A stretch of 64,000 nucleotides of DNA from Streptomyces tauricus (GTDB taxonomy: Bacteria; Actinomycetota; Actinomycetes; Streptomycetales; Streptomycetaceae), in NCBI RefSeq assembly GCF_014650955.1, contig NZ_BMVY01000004.1, positions 186,001-250,000 of the forward strand, written 5' to 3'. The position numbers and the translations under genes were made by a program. This document shows, one piece after another, positions 16,431-25,897 of the stretch. The notes beneath the pieces are model-generated. The model searched no databases and was not told where the DNA came from. It was given only the letters and a program-made list of their open reading frames with translations. Each line of letters opens with the position of its first letter. Positions within the stretch are counted from its first letter, which is position 1.

Positions 16431-18173
16431 TCAGCTCATCCGCAACGCGAGGAAGAAGTCCAGCTTGTCCTCCAGCCGGGAAAGATCTCGGCCCGTCAAC
16501 TGCTCGATACGTCCGACCCGATAGCGCAGCGTGTTGACGTGCAGATGCAGCCGGGCCGCGCAGCGCGTCCAGGACCCGTCGCAGTCGAGGAACGCCTCCA
16601 GCGTCGGGATCAGCTCGGCGCGGTGCCGGCGGTCGTACTCGCGGAGCGGATCCAGCAGCCGGGCCGTGAAGGCGCGGCGCACGTCGTCCGGCACGAAGGG
16701 CAGCAGCAGGACATGGGACGCCAGCTCCTGGTGGCCCGCCGCGCACACCCGCCCGGGCCTCGCGGCGGCCACCCGCCGCGCGTGCCGTGCCTCCTCCAGG
16801 GCGCCGCGCAGGCCCTCCGCCGAGTGCACGGCCGCGCTGACGCCCAGCGTGAGCCGCCCGTCGCCGTCGAGCCCGGCCGACAGCGGTTCGCGTACGGCCT
16901 CCAGGATCGTGTCGGCGAGCAGGCCCGTCTCGGAGCCGTCGTGCTCCGAGGAGACGGCCGGCAGCGGGACGAGCGCGACGGCCTCGTCACCCGTGTGGGC
17001 GACCGCGATCCGGTCCGACGGCTCCGGACCCGACGACAGCGGGTCGACCAGGATCTCCTCCAGCAAAGCCTGTGCCACCGGACCGCCCGCCAGGCCGCCC
17101 GCGGCCCCCTCGGCCCGTCTCGCACCGCCGCCGGACTCGGCGGGCAGTCCGGCCGGTCCGCCCTTGGCCTCGTCCCATTCGACGCGGGCGACCACGACCT
17201 GCCAGTGCGGGGCCGCGCCCAGCCCCGGCAGCAGCACGGGCGCCGCGACCCGCAGCCGCGCCGCGATCTCGGCGGGCGCGGCACCGGTCTGCACCAGCTC
17301 CAGTACCTCCTGCGCGAGTCTGCGCCGCACGGTGCGCGCCGCGTCCCGTCGCTCCCGCTCCACGGCGATCAGCTGCGTCACGCCCTCCAGCAGGTCGAGC
17401 CGCTCCTCCGGCCAGTCCCCGGCGTCCGCCTCCACCGCGAGCAGCCACTCCGACAGCACGGTCTCGCGTACGTCGCGCGCCCCCGCCGTACCGCGTCCGC
17501 CGCCGCGCACCGGGAAGAGCGAGTACGTGGCCGGGCCCACCGTCACCCGGTGCGGGCCGCGCCGGCCCGTGCGGACCGCCGCCAGGTGCTCGCCGGCCAG
17601 CGCGGCGCACACGCGCGCGGGCAGCTCGCTCTCCGCGAGCCGCGAGCCCGCGATGAGGCGCCCGGCGGGGGACAGCACCCAGGCCCGCAGGTCCAGGTCG
17701 GAACCGAGCAGGTCCAGGACCACGTCCGGGCCGCCGCCCGCCGGGCCGGAGGTCATCATCCGGCGGTGCCGGTCCACCACGGCCGCCAGGTCACCGGCAC
17801 GCTCGCCCGACACCTGCCGTACGACGTACTCGGTGATCGTCGCGAAGGCCACCGACTCGTTGACGGCGAACAGCGGCAGCCGGTGCTGGGCGCAGGCCGC
17901 CACCAGATCGTCGGGGATCGCGCCCAGCTCGGCCTCGCCCACCGCGAGCGCCGCGACCCCGGCGCCTGCGAGGAGCCGCACGAAGGGTTCGGAGTCGGCG
18001 GCGCCCCGGCGCCAGACGAGGCCCGTGAGCACCAGCTCGCCGCCCGACAGATAGCGGCTGGGGTCCCGCAGGTCCGTGGTCATCACGCCACGCACCGTGC
18101 GGTCCAGCTCGTCCTGGCCGCCGAGCAGCCGCAGGCCCAGCGCGTCCGTGTCCAGCAGTGCGCGCAGCCGCAT
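16431..18173 (-). CDS. PucR-family transcriptional regulator
   Basis: A 580-residue protein. Residues ~5-125 match the PucR N-terminal purine-regulator domain (LRLLGGQDELDRTVRGVMTTDLRDPSRYLSGGELVLT). The middle contains a GGDEF-like CdaR domain. The C-terminal ~60 residues form the PucR/CdaR helix-turn-helix, with the signature LHLHVNTLRYRVGRIEQLTGRDL. In Bacillus PucR controls purine degradation; here it lies divergent from a xanthine dehydrogenase operon, purine permease and XdhC, so control of that operon in response to a purine or ureide signal is the obvious role. A short tandem repeat lies just upstream of its start. Confidence 0.9.
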   Translation of the reverse strand: MRLRALLDTDALGLRLLGGQDELDRTVRGVMTTDLRDPSRYLSGGELVLTGLVWRRGAADSEPFVRLLAGAGVAALAVGEAELGAIPDDLVAACAQHRLPLFAVNESVAFATITEYVVRQVSGERAGDLAAVVDRHRRMMTSGPAGGGPDVVLDLLGSDLDLRAWVLSPAGRLIAGSRLAESELPARVCAALAGEHLAAVRTGRRGPHRVTVGPATYSLFPVRGGGRGTAGARDVRETVLSEWLLAVEADAGDWPEERLDLLEGVTQLIAVERERRDAARTVRRRLAQEVLELVQTGAAPAEIAARLRVAAPVLLPGLGAAPHWQVVVARVEWDEAKGGPAGLPAESGGGARRAEGAAGGLAGGPVAQALLEEILVDPLSSGPEPSDRIAVAHTGDEAVALVPLPAVSSEHDGSETGLLADTILEAVREPLSAGLDGDGRLTLGVSAAVHSAEGLRGALEEARHARRVAAARPGRVCAAGHQELASHVLLLPFVPDDVRRAFTARLLDPLREYDRRHRAELIPTLEAFLDCDGSWTRCAARLHLHVNTLRYRVGRIEQLTGRDLSRLEDKLDFFLALRMS

Positions 18174-18528
18174 CTCGTCGCCGCCGTTCTGTCTCGAAAA
18201 TTACGATGGATGGAGAACCGATGGAGGGGGTCGAACCGATGAAGGGGAGAGAGGAGGACTCGTTCCGGCCGGTGGCCGACGCGCAGCGGACTGCGTCTGA
18301 CGTTTCCGAGGGAAAGCCAAGAGGTTACTGATGACCTCCGTTCATACGAATCTACAAGATGCGCGCCCTGGCCAGCCAACTCCTTCATGGTTTCGGTGAC
18401 TGACCCCGTTGGTGGAACGCGCTGTGTACTGGCTCCCATCCACGTGAACAACTCATGAACGAGCCTGGGCCGCCGCACACGATCTGGCTTGATCAGCACC
18501 ATCCACGAGACGAAGAAGAGAGCCGGTC
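18174..18528. promoter_or_regulatory. divergent pucR-xdh promoter region
   Basis: 355 bp between the divergent regulator and the xanthine dehydrogenase operon. Two near-identical 16-mers, GAACCGATGGAGGGGG (18215-18230) and GAACCGATGAAGGGGA (18233-18248), repeat with an 18-bp period 40-75 bp upstream of the PucR start and are candidate operator half-sites. A 30-codon frame at 18239-18331 runs through the region but has no support. Confidence 0.5.
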
Positions 18529-19419
18529 ATGGACTTCCTTCGCCCCGCCAGCTGGGAGGAGGCGCTCGCCGCGAAGGCAGCGCACCCCACAGCTGTGCCG
18601 ATTGCGGGTGGCACCGACGTGATGGTCGAGATCAACTTCGACCACCGCCGGCCCGAGTACCTGCTGGACCTGAACCGCATCGGTGAGCTGGGCGACTGGG
18701 AGGTCGGCGAGGAGTCGGTCCGCCTGGGCGCCTCGGTCCCGTACTCAGCGATCATGGACAACCTGCGCGGCGAGCTGCCCGGCCTGGCCCTGGCCTCCCA
18801 CACGGTCGCCTCCCCGCAGATCCGCAACCGCGGCGGGGTCGGCGGCAACCTCGGCACCGCCTCCCCGGCCGGTGACGCCCACCCCGCCCTCCTCGCGGCG
18901 GGCGCCGAGGTCGAGGCCGAGTCCGTACGGGGCTCACGGCTGATCCCGATCGACGCCTTCTACACCGGGGTGAAGCGCAACGCGCTCGCCCCCGACGAGC
19001 TGATCCGCGCCGTCCACATCAAGAAGGCGGACGGCCCGCAGCAGTACTCCAAGGTCGGCACCCGCAACGCCATGGTGATCGCGGTCTGCGCCTTCGGCCT
19101 GGCCCTGCACCCCGACACCCGCACGGTCCGCACCGGCATCGGTTCGGCGGCGCCCACGCCCGTCCGGGCCAAGGCGGCCGAGGAATTCCTGAACGCGGCG
19201 CTCGAAGAGGGCGGCTTCTGGGACAACGGCAAGATCATCACCCCGTCGGTGGCCAAGCAGTTCGCCGAGCTGTGCTCCGGCGCCTGCAACCCCATCGACG
19301 ACGTCCGGGGCACCGCGAGCTACCGCCGCCACGCCGTAGGCATCATGGCCCGCCGCACGCTGACCTGGACCTGGGAGTCGTACCGCGGCACCGCCGCCGC
19401 CACGGAGGGAGTCGCGTAA
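18529..19419 (+). CDS. xanthine dehydrogenase FAD-binding subunit
   Basis: A 296-residue protein of the CO/xanthine dehydrogenase medium-subunit family. FAD-binding motifs are AGGTDVMVE (~26-34) and the TVASPQIRNRGGVGGNLGT loop (~95-113); a CODH_FAD_C-type domain fills the C-terminal third. The subunit takes electrons from the [2Fe-2S] clusters and passes them to NAD+ or another acceptor during hypoxanthine to xanthine to urate oxidation. It is the first gene of a three-subunit operon (stop TAATG overlaps the next start by one base). GAAGAGAG about 7 bases before the ATG serves as the RBS. Confidence 0.92.
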   Translation: MDFLRPASWEEALAAKAAHPTAVPIAGGTDVMVEINFDHRRPEYLLDLNRIGELGDWEVGEESVRLGASVPYSAIMDNLRGELPGLALASHTVASPQIRNRGGVGGNLGTASPAGDAHPALLAAGAEVEAESVRGSRLIPIDAFYTGVKRNALAPDELIRAVHIKKADGPQQYSKVGTRNAMVIAVCAFGLALHPDTRTVRTGIGSAAPTPVRAKAAEEFLNAALEEGGFWDNGKIITPSVAKQFAELCSGACNPIDDVRGTASYRRHAVGIMARRTLTWTWESYRGTAAATEGVA

Positions 19420-20033
19420 TGCGCGTCAATTTCACGGTCAACGGCCGTCCGCAGGAAGCCGACGACGTGTGGGAGGGCGAGTCCCTGCTGTACGTACTGC
19501 GGGAACGCCTGGGCCTGCCGGGCTCGAAGAACGCCTGCGAGCAGGGCGAGTGCGGCTCCTGCACGGTCCGCCTCGACAACGTTCCGGTGTGTTCGTGTCT
19601 GGTCGCGGCCGGGCAGGTCGAGGGCCGCGACGTCGTCACGGTCGAAGGCCTGGCGGACTTCGCCAAGCAGCGTGCGGAACACGGGGGTTGCGCTTCCGCG
19701 GCCTCCGGGATCTCAGGAGCTACGGGCGCCGCCTGCGGTACGCCGCTGGACGCGGCCAAGCGGTGGGAGGCGCGGCCCGCTGACTCCCAGACCGGTGAGG
19801 GCACCGAACTCGCCCCCATCCAGCAGGCGTTCATCGACGCCGGAGCCGTCCAGTGCGGCTTCTGCACCCCCGGCCTGCTGGTCGCCGCCGACGAGATGCT
19901 GGAGCGCAACCCGACCCCGACCGACGCGGACATCCGCGAGGCGCTCTCGGGCAACCTCTGCCGCTGCACCGGCTACGAGAAGATCATGGACGCGGTCCGC
20001 CTGGCGGCCGCCCGTCAGGGAGAGGCGGTCTGA
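19419..20033 (+). CDS. xanthine dehydrogenase [2Fe-2S] subunit
   Basis: A 204-residue small subunit with two cluster domains. The plant-type ferredoxin cluster uses Cys40, Cys45, Cys48 and Cys60 (CEQGECGSC then C). The second uses Cys146, Cys149, Cys181 and Cys183 (CGFCTPG and CRCTGYEKI), next to the molybdenum cofactor. It relays electrons from the Mo centre to FAD. Between the domains (~85-130) is an insertion rich in Ala, Gly and Ser with two extra Cys (Cys91, Cys106), which makes the protein longer than typical ~160-170-residue members. The start at 19419 overlaps the previous stop by one base. Confidence 0.92.
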   Translation: MRVNFTVNGRPQEADDVWEGESLLYVLRERLGLPGSKNACEQGECGSCTVRLDNVPVCSCLVAAGQVEGRDVVTVEGLADFAKQRAEHGGCASAASGISGATGAACGTPLDAAKRWEARPADSQTGEGTELAPIQQAFIDAGAVQCGFCTPGLLVAADEMLERNPTPTDADIREALSGNLCRCTGYEKIMDAVRLAAARQGEAV

Positions 20034-20035
20034 CG

Positions 20036-22459
20036 ATGACTACCGACGCTCCTCGCGCGACGGTCGGCAACACCGCCCCCGTCGGCACCCCCACCAAGGT
20101 CACCCAGGGTTCGCGGACCAAGGGCGGCATCGGCGAGTCCACGCTGCGCCCGGACGGCACGCTCAAGGTCACCGGCGAGTTCGCGTACTCGTCCGACATG
20201 TGGCACGAAGACATGCTGTGGGGCCAGATCCTGCGCTCCACGGTCGCGCACGCCGAGATCCTCTCCATCGACACCGGTGAGGCCCTCGCGACGCCCGGCG
20301 TCTACGCCGTCCTGACGTACGACGACCTGCCCACCGCCGTGAAGAACTACGGCCTGGAGATCCAGGACACCCCGGTACTCGCCCACGGCCGTGTACGCCA
20401 CCACGGTGAGCCTGTCGCGATCGTGGCCGCCGACCACCCCGAGACCGCCCGCCGCGCCGCCGCCAAGATCAAGGTGGAGTACAAGGAGCTGCCCGTCGTC
20501 ACGGACGAGGCCTCGGCCACCGCGCCGGACGCCCCGCTGATCCACGAGGGCCGCGACGACCACCACATCGGCCATGTCGCGCACCCGAACATCGTGCACC
20601 GCCAGCCGATCGTCCGCGGCGACGTCGAGGCGGCCCGGCAGCGAGCCGATCACATCGTCGAGGGCGAGTACACCTTCGGGATGCAGGACCAGGCGTTCCT
20701 GGGCCCCGAGTCGGGCCTCGCCGTACCCGCCGAGGACGGCGGCGTGGATCTCTACGTGGCCACCCAGTGGCTGCACTCCGACCTGCGCCAGATCGCCCCG
20801 GTCCTCGGGTTGCCCGAGGGCAAGGTGCGGATGACGCTGTCCGGCGTCGGCGGCGCGTTCGGGGGCCGCGAGGACCTGTCCATGCAGATCCACGCCTGTC
20901 TGCTGGCCCTCCGCACGGGCAAACCGGTCAAGATCGTCTACAACCGGTTCGAGTCCTTCTTCGGCCACGTCCACCGCCACCCCGCGAAGCTCCACTACGA
21001 GCACGGGGCGACGAAGGACGGCAAGCTCACCCACATGAAGTGCCGGATCGTCCTGGACGGCGGCGCGTACGCCTCCGCCTCCCCGGCCGTCGTCGGCAAC
21101 GCGGCCTCCCTGGCCGTCGGCCCGTACGTCCTCGAAGACGTCGACATCGAGGCCATCGCCCTCTACTCCAACAACCCGCCCTGCGGCGCCATGCGCGGCT
21201 TCGGCGCGGTCCAGGCGTGCTTCGCCTACGAGGCGCAGATGGACAAACTCGCGGACGCGGTGGGCATGGACCGGGTCGAGTTCCGGCAGCTGAACGCGAT
21301 GTCGCAGGGCACGCTGATGCCCACCGGCCAGCCGGTCGACTCGCCCGCCCCGGTCGCCGAACTCCTGCGCCGCGTCAAGGCGATGCCCATGCCGCCGGAG
21401 CAGCAGTGGCTCGCGGCCGGCGAGGCCGCGGACGTCCGCCAGCTCCCCGGCGGCCTCTCCAACACCACCCACGGCGAAGGCGTCGTACGCGGCGTCGGGT
21501 ACGCGGTCGGCATCAAGAACGTCGGCTTCTCCGAGGGCTTCGACGACTACTCCACCGCCAAGGTCCGTATGGAGGTCGTCGGCGGCGAACCCGTCGCGAC
21601 CGTCCACACCGCGATGGCGGAGGTCGGCCAGGGCGGCGTCACCGTCCACGCGCAGATCGCCCGCACGGAACTGGGTGTCGCCCAGGTGACCATCCAGCCC
21701 GCGGACACCCAGGTGGGTTCGGCGGGTTCGACCTCGGCGTCCCGCCAGACGTACGTCACCGGCGGCGCCGTGAAGAACGCGTGCGAGCTGGTCCGCGAGA
21801 AGGTCCTGGAGATCGGCCGCCGCAAGCTCGGTACGTACCATCCGGCCTGGGCGACCGCCGAACTGCTCCTGGAGGGCGGCAAGGTCGTCACCGACGGGGG
21901 CGAGGTCCTGGCCGACCTGGTGGACGTACTCGAGGACGAGGCCGTCGAGGTCGAGGAGGAGTGGCGGCACCGGCCGACCGAGGCCTTCGACCTGCGCACG
22001 GGTCAGGGCAACGGCCACGTCCAGTACTCGTTCGCCGCCCACCGCGCCGTCGTCGAGGTCGACACCGAACTCGGCCTGGTCAAGGTCATCGAACTGGCCT
22101 GCGCGCAGGATGTCGGCAAGGCGCTCAACCCGCTGTCCGTCATCGGCCAGATCCAGGGCGGCACGACCCAGGGTCTGGGGATCGCAGTGATGGAGGAGAT
22201 CATCGTCGACCCCGTCACGGCGAAGGTCAGGAACCCCTCCTTCACCGACTACCTCATCCCCACGATCCTCGACACGCCGACCATCCCCGTCGACGTGCTC
22301 GAACTCGCCGACGACCACGCGCCGTACGGGCTCCGTGGCATCGGAGAGGCCCCGACCCTGTCGTCGACCCCGGCCGTCCTCGCGGCGATCCGCGAGGCGA
22401 CGGGCCTGGAACTCAACAGGACGCCGGTCCGCCCGGAGCACCTGACGGGCACGGCGTAG
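20036..22459 (+). CDS. xanthine dehydrogenase molybdenum-binding subunit
   Basis: An 807-residue catalytic subunit starting at the ATG two bases after the previous stop. The Mo-cofactor family motifs are clear: GVGGAFGGRED (270-280), an AMRGFGAVQACFAYE block, QGGVTVHAQIA and the C-terminal YGLRGIGEAPTLSSTPAVLAAIREATG, which contains the conserved Gly-Glu involved in base catalysis. It hydroxylates hypoxanthine and xanthine using water, making urate. The cofactor sulfuration/insertion protein XdhC is encoded 2.2 kb further on the same strand. The N-terminus (~1-40) is a Thr/Pro-rich extension. Confidence 0.93.
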   Translation: MTTDAPRATVGNTAPVGTPTKVTQGSRTKGGIGESTLRPDGTLKVTGEFAYSSDMWHEDMLWGQILRSTVAHAEILSIDTGEALATPGVYAVLTYDDLPTAVKNYGLEIQDTPVLAHGRVRHHGEPVAIVAADHPETARRAAAKIKVEYKELPVVTDEASATAPDAPLIHEGRDDHHIGHVAHPNIVHRQPIVRGDVEAARQRADHIVEGEYTFGMQDQAFLGPESGLAVPAEDGGVDLYVATQWLHSDLRQIAPVLGLPEGKVRMTLSGVGGAFGGREDLSMQIHACLLALRTGKPVKIVYNRFESFFGHVHRHPAKLHYEHGATKDGKLTHMKCRIVLDGGAYASASPAVVGNAASLAVGPYVLEDVDIEAIALYSNNPPCGAMRGFGAVQACFAYEAQMDKLADAVGMDRVEFRQLNAMSQGTLMPTGQPVDSPAPVAELLRRVKAMPMPPEQQWLAAGEAADVRQLPGGLSNTTHGEGVVRGVGYAVGIKNVGFSEGFDDYSTAKVRMEVVGGEPVATVHTAMAEVGQGGVTVHAQIARTELGVAQVTIQPADTQVGSAGSTSASRQTYVTGGAVKNACELVREKVLEIGRRKLGTYHPAWATAELLLEGGKVVTDGGEVLADLVDVLEDEAVEVEEEWRHRPTEAFDLRTGQGNGHVQYSFAAHRAVVEVDTELGLVKVIELACAQDVGKALNPLSVIGQIQGGTTQGLGIAVMEEIIVDPVTAKVRNPSFTDYLIPTILDTPTIPVDVLELADDHAPYGLRGIGEAPTLSSTPAVLAAIREATGLELNRTPVRPEHLTGTA

Positions 22460-22472
22460 TCGGCCTGCCGCC

Positions 22473-22551
22473 GTTCCTGTGGGCAGGCGTTCCGCTGGGG
22501 GTCCCCCCAGGCCCTTGAGGCACTGGGGGAGGAACGGGTGGGCACAGGAAC
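22473..22551 (+). repeat. imperfect long hairpin after the xdh operon
   Basis: GTTCCTGTG (22473-22481) pairs with CACAGGAAC (22543-22551) and CGTTCC (22488-22493) with GGAACG (22531-22536), around an inner CTGGGGGTCCCCCCAG core. The inner sequence resembles a GGGGGTCCCCCCAGGCCC-type repeat common between Streptomyces genes. It may end xdh transcription. The rest of 22460-22724 shows nothing else. Confidence 0.65.
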
Positions 22552-22724
22552 GGCCACCCCGGCGCCGGGCGACTGTGTATCCCACGGCACCCGGCACCCG
22601 GCAACCGCGCAAGTACAGCACCGCGTCTCGTCTCGGGCCGTCCCCCGGGTCGTGCACCTTCCCAAAACCCGCGCAAACCGAAAGCAAGCCGCGGGTGCCC
22701 CTATGAACCTTGGGAGAAGGCACC

Positions 22725-24182
22725 ATGACCCAGCAGTCACTGGAGCCCAGGACCACCGCCGACGACGCGGGTGAAGGAACCCGCGTCCCGGCCGGCCGGT
22801 CCTGGCTCGACCGCTACTTCCACATTTCCCTGCGGGGAAGCACGGTCGCGCGTGAGATGCGCGGCGGCGTCACGACCTTCATGGCGATGGCGTACATCCT
22901 CCTCCTCAACCCCTTGATCCTGTCCGGCAAGGACGCGGCGGGGAACACGCTCGGCCAGCAGGCACTCATCACCGCGACCGCGTTCGCGGCGGCGTTCACC
23001 ACACTCCTGATGGGCTTCTTCGGCAAGGTGCCGCTGGCCCTCGCCGCGGGACTGTCCGTCTCGGGCGTGCTCTCCTCGCAGGTCGCGCCCCAGATGACGT
23101 GGCCGCAGGCCATGGGCATGTGCGTGATGTACGGCGTGGTGATCATGCTGCTGGTGATCACCGGGCTACGCGAGATGATCATGAACGCGATCCCGTTGGC
23201 GCTGAAGCACGCGATCACGATGGGCATCGGTCTGTTCATCGCGCTCATCGGCCTGGTGAAGGCGGGCTTCGTCCACCAGGGCAAGGCGACGCCGGTCTCG
23301 CTCGGCGCGACGGGCGAACTGGCCGGCTGGCCGGTGCTGTTGTTCGCCGTCACGCTGCTCGCCATCTTCATGCTCCAGGCGCGCGGCGTCCCGGGCGCGA
23401 TCCTGATCGGCATAGTCGGCGGCACCGTACTGGCCGTCGTCCTCAACGCGCTCGACGTGATCGACCCGAAGCAGTGGGCGAGCGGTGCCCCCGAACTGCA
23501 CGGCAGTGCGGTCTCGATGCCCGACTTCTCGATCTTCGGGGACGTCGAGTTCGGCGGGTGGGGCGAGGTCGGCGCGATGACGGTCGGCATGATCGTCTTC
23601 ACGCTCGTCCTCGCCGGGTTCTTCGACGCGATGGCGACCATCATCGGCGTCGGCACGGAGGCGGGCCTCGCCGACGACAAGGGCCGGATGCCGGGGCTGT
23701 CCAAGGCGCTGTTCATCGACGGCGCCGGTGGTGCGATCGGCGGGGTCGCGGGTGCCTCGGGTCAGACGGTGTTCGTGGAGTCCGCGACGGGGGTCGGCGA
23801 GGGCGCCCGAACGGGCCTGTCCTCCGTCGTCACGGGCCTGTTCTTCGCGGCCTGCCTCTTCTTCACCCCGCTGACGGCGATCGTTCCCGGCGAGGTGGCC
23901 GCGGCGGCACTCGTCGTCATCGGCGCCATGATGATGATGAACGCCCGCCATGTGGACTGGGCCGACCGCGCGACGGCGATCCCGGTCTTCCTGACCGTCG
24001 TGATCATGCCGTTCACGTACTCCATCACGGCGGGAGTCGCGGCCGGGGTCATCAGTTACGTCGCCATCAAACTCGCCCAGGGGCGGGGCAGGGAGGTGGG
24101 GGCGTTCATGTGGGGCCTCACGGCGATCTTCCTGGTCTTCTTCGCACTGAGCCCGATCGAAAGCTGGCTGGGAATCCACTAG
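22725..24182 (+). CDS. NCS2-family purine permease (AzgA/PbuG type)
   Basis: A 485-residue membrane protein (ATG at 22725, GGGAGAAGG eight bases upstream) with about 13 hydrophobic segments. Family signatures are REMRGGVTTFMAMAYILLLNPLIL at the first helix, the Gly-rich second half-helix around AGLSVSGVLSSQV, and the FDAMATIIGVGTEAGL block of guanine/hypoxanthine/adenine-type NCS2 carriers, which use proton symport across the cytoplasmic membrane. Its place between the xanthine dehydrogenase operon and xdhC suggests it supplies the purine substrate. It is separated from xdhC by a long repeat array. Confidence 0.9.
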   Translation: MTQQSLEPRTTADDAGEGTRVPAGRSWLDRYFHISLRGSTVAREMRGGVTTFMAMAYILLLNPLILSGKDAAGNTLGQQALITATAFAAAFTTLLMGFFGKVPLALAAGLSVSGVLSSQVAPQMTWPQAMGMCVMYGVVIMLLVITGLREMIMNAIPLALKHAITMGIGLFIALIGLVKAGFVHQGKATPVSLGATGELAGWPVLLFAVTLLAIFMLQARGVPGAILIGIVGGTVLAVVLNALDVIDPKQWASGAPELHGSAVSMPDFSIFGDVEFGGWGEVGAMTVGMIVFTLVLAGFFDAMATIIGVGTEAGLADDKGRMPGLSKALFIDGAGGAIGGVAGASGQTVFVESATGVGEGARTGLSSVVTGLFFAACLFFTPLTAIVPGEVAAAALVVIGAMMMMNARHVDWADRATAIPVFLTVVIMPFTYSITAGVAAGVISYVAIKLAQGRGREVGAFMWGLTAIFLVFFALSPIESWLGIH

Positions 24183-24233
24183 GCGCTCCGCTGCGGGACG
24201 GGCGAGGAATCCGCAACCCAGTGGCGGCGGGCC

Positions 24234-24670
24234 GCGCAGTTCCCCGCGCCCCTAAAACCGGTGCTGCGCCCCAGCTTTCCCCTCCAGCCCCGGTGGGGAA
24301 AGGGCGGCGCGGTCAGGGGCGCGGGGAACTGCGCACCCAGCGACAACGGACCCGCACCTGCGTCTTACCCAGGGGCGCGGGGAACGGCGCGCCCAGCGAC
24401 AACAGACCCGCACCTGCGTCCTGCCTAGGGGCGCGGGGAACTGCGCAGCCAGCGACAACAGGCCTGCACCCGGGTGCGGTTAAGGGGCGCGGGGAACTGC
24501 GCACCTAGCGACAACGGACCCGCACCTGCGTCCTGCCTAGGGGCGCGGGGAACTGCGCAACCAGCGACAACAGGCCTGCACCCGGGTGCGGTTAAGGGGC
24601 GCGGGGAACTGCGCACCTAGCGACAACGGACCCGCACCGGGCGGGGTAAGGGGCGCGGGGAACGGCGCAC
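24234..24670. repeat. 56-bp tandem repeat array built on GGGGCGCGGGGAAC
   Basis: Seven direct copies of GGGGCGCGGGGAAC(T/G)GCGC begin at 24316, 24372, 24428, 24484, 24540, 24596 and 24650, that is at 56-bp steps (last 54). Alternate units are nearly identical, giving a 112-bp higher-order period. One inverted copy lies at 24234-24252. Spacers contain AGCGACAACRGRCC. The array lies between the permease and xdhC genes and may separate their transcription or form RNA structure. Confidence 0.92.
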
Positions 24671-24707
24671 CCAGCCACAACGCACCCCGGAGAAAAGGAG
24701 ACCGACA

Positions 24708-25859
24708 ATGCTGGACATTGCCGAAGAGCTGCACCGATGGGTGCAGCAAGGCCGCGACTTCGCCGTGGCCACAGTCGTGGCCGTCGCCGGCAGCGCACCG
24801 AGACCCCCCGGCGCCGCCCTGGCAGTGGACGCCGCCGGCACGGCAACCGGCTCGGTCTCCGGCGGCTGCGTGGAGGGCGCGGTCTACGACCTGTGCCAAC
24901 AGGCGCTGGAGGACGGGGAGCCGGTCCTCGAACGCTTCGGGTACAGCGACGAGGACGCCTTCGCGGTGGGCCTGACGTGCGGCGGGATCATCGACATCCT
25001 GGTGACTCCGGTGCACGCCTCCTCCCCCCTCCGCGAGGTGTTCGCGTCGGCGCTCGCCGCAGCCGCCGGCGAAGAGGCGTCGGCGCTCGCTCGCGTCGTC
25101 TCCGGCCCGGCGGAACTACAGGGCCGCGCCCTCCTCGTACGCGCGGACGGCCCGTACGAGGGCGGCTTCGGCGCGCACCCCGAACTGGACCGCACGGTCG
25201 CGCAGGAGGCGCGCGCCTTCCTGGACGCGGGCCGCACCGGCACCCTGGAGATCGGCGAGCAGGGTTCCCGCTGCGGAGCACCGCTCACCGTGCTGGTCGA
25301 GTCCTCGGCCCCGCCACCCCGGATGATCGTCTTCGGGGCGATCGACTTCGCCTCGGCCCTGGTCCGCATCGGCAAGTTCCTCGGCTACCGCGTGACGGTC
25401 TGCGACGCGCGCCCCGTCTTCGCGACGGCCGCGCGCTTCCCGGAGGCGGACGAGATCGTCGTCGAGTGGCCGCACACCTACCTGGAGCGCACGGAGGTCG
25501 ACGCCCGTACGGTCCTGTGCGTCCTGACCCACGACGCCAAGTTCGACGTACCGCTCCTCGCGCTCGCGCTGCGGCTGCCGGTCGCGTACGTAGGGGCGAT
25601 GGGCTCCCGCCGCACCCACCTCGACCGCAACGAACGGCTCCGCGAAGTGGGCTTGACCGAGCGGGAGTTGGCCCGGCTACGGTCGCCCATCGGCCTCGAC
25701 CTCGGCGCCCGTACGCCCGAGGAGACCGCCCTCTCCATCGCCTCGGAGATCGTCGCGAACCGGCGGGGCGGGAGCGGGGTGTCGCTCACCGGGGCGCACA
25801 CGCCGATCCACCACGACGTGTCCTCGACGCCGGTACGCCACATCGGAGCGGTGGCCTGA
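24708..25859 (+). CDS. XdhC/CoxI family molybdenum cofactor insertion protein
   Basis: A 383-residue protein. The N-terminal XdhC/CoxF domain has VVAVAGSAPRPPGAALAVD and SVSGGCVEGAVYDL (~18-65). The C-terminal XdhC Rossmann domain has MIVFGAIDFASALVRIGKFLGYRVTVCDARPVFAT and the AYVGAMGSRRTHLDRNERLREVGL signature. In xanthine dehydrogenase systems XdhC binds molybdopterin, promotes its sulfuration and inserts it into the large subunit. AAAGGAG eight bases upstream sets the start at 24708. It lies on the same strand as the xdh genes but beyond the repeat array, so it may have its own promoter. Confidence 0.92.
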   Translation: MLDIAEELHRWVQQGRDFAVATVVAVAGSAPRPPGAALAVDAAGTATGSVSGGCVEGAVYDLCQQALEDGEPVLERFGYSDEDAFAVGLTCGGIIDILVTPVHASSPLREVFASALAAAAGEEASALARVVSGPAELQGRALLVRADGPYEGGFGAHPELDRTVAQEARAFLDAGRTGTLEIGEQGSRCGAPLTVLVESSAPPPRMIVFGAIDFASALVRIGKFLGYRVTVCDARPVFATAARFPEADEIVVEWPHTYLERTEVDARTVLCVLTHDAKFDVPLLALALRLPVAYVGAMGSRRTHLDRNERLREVGLTERELARLRSPIGLDLGARTPEETALSIASEIVANRRGGSGVSLTGAHTPIHHDVSSTPVRHIGAVA

Positions 25860-25897
25860 TCCCCACGGCGACGGCGGGTCCGGCATGTGGCCCGGCG

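Noticed and set aside
20015-22756. 913-codon open frame on the minus strand across the xdh operon
   Set aside because: It is the complement of the xanthine dehydrogenase large subunit. High third-position GC keeps opposite frames open, and the translation is Val/Asp/Arg-rich without motifs.
24234-24670. Possible CRISPR array
   Set aside because: Repeats are regularly spaced, but the spacers are themselves repeated (112-bp period), there is no leader, and no cas gene is nearby.
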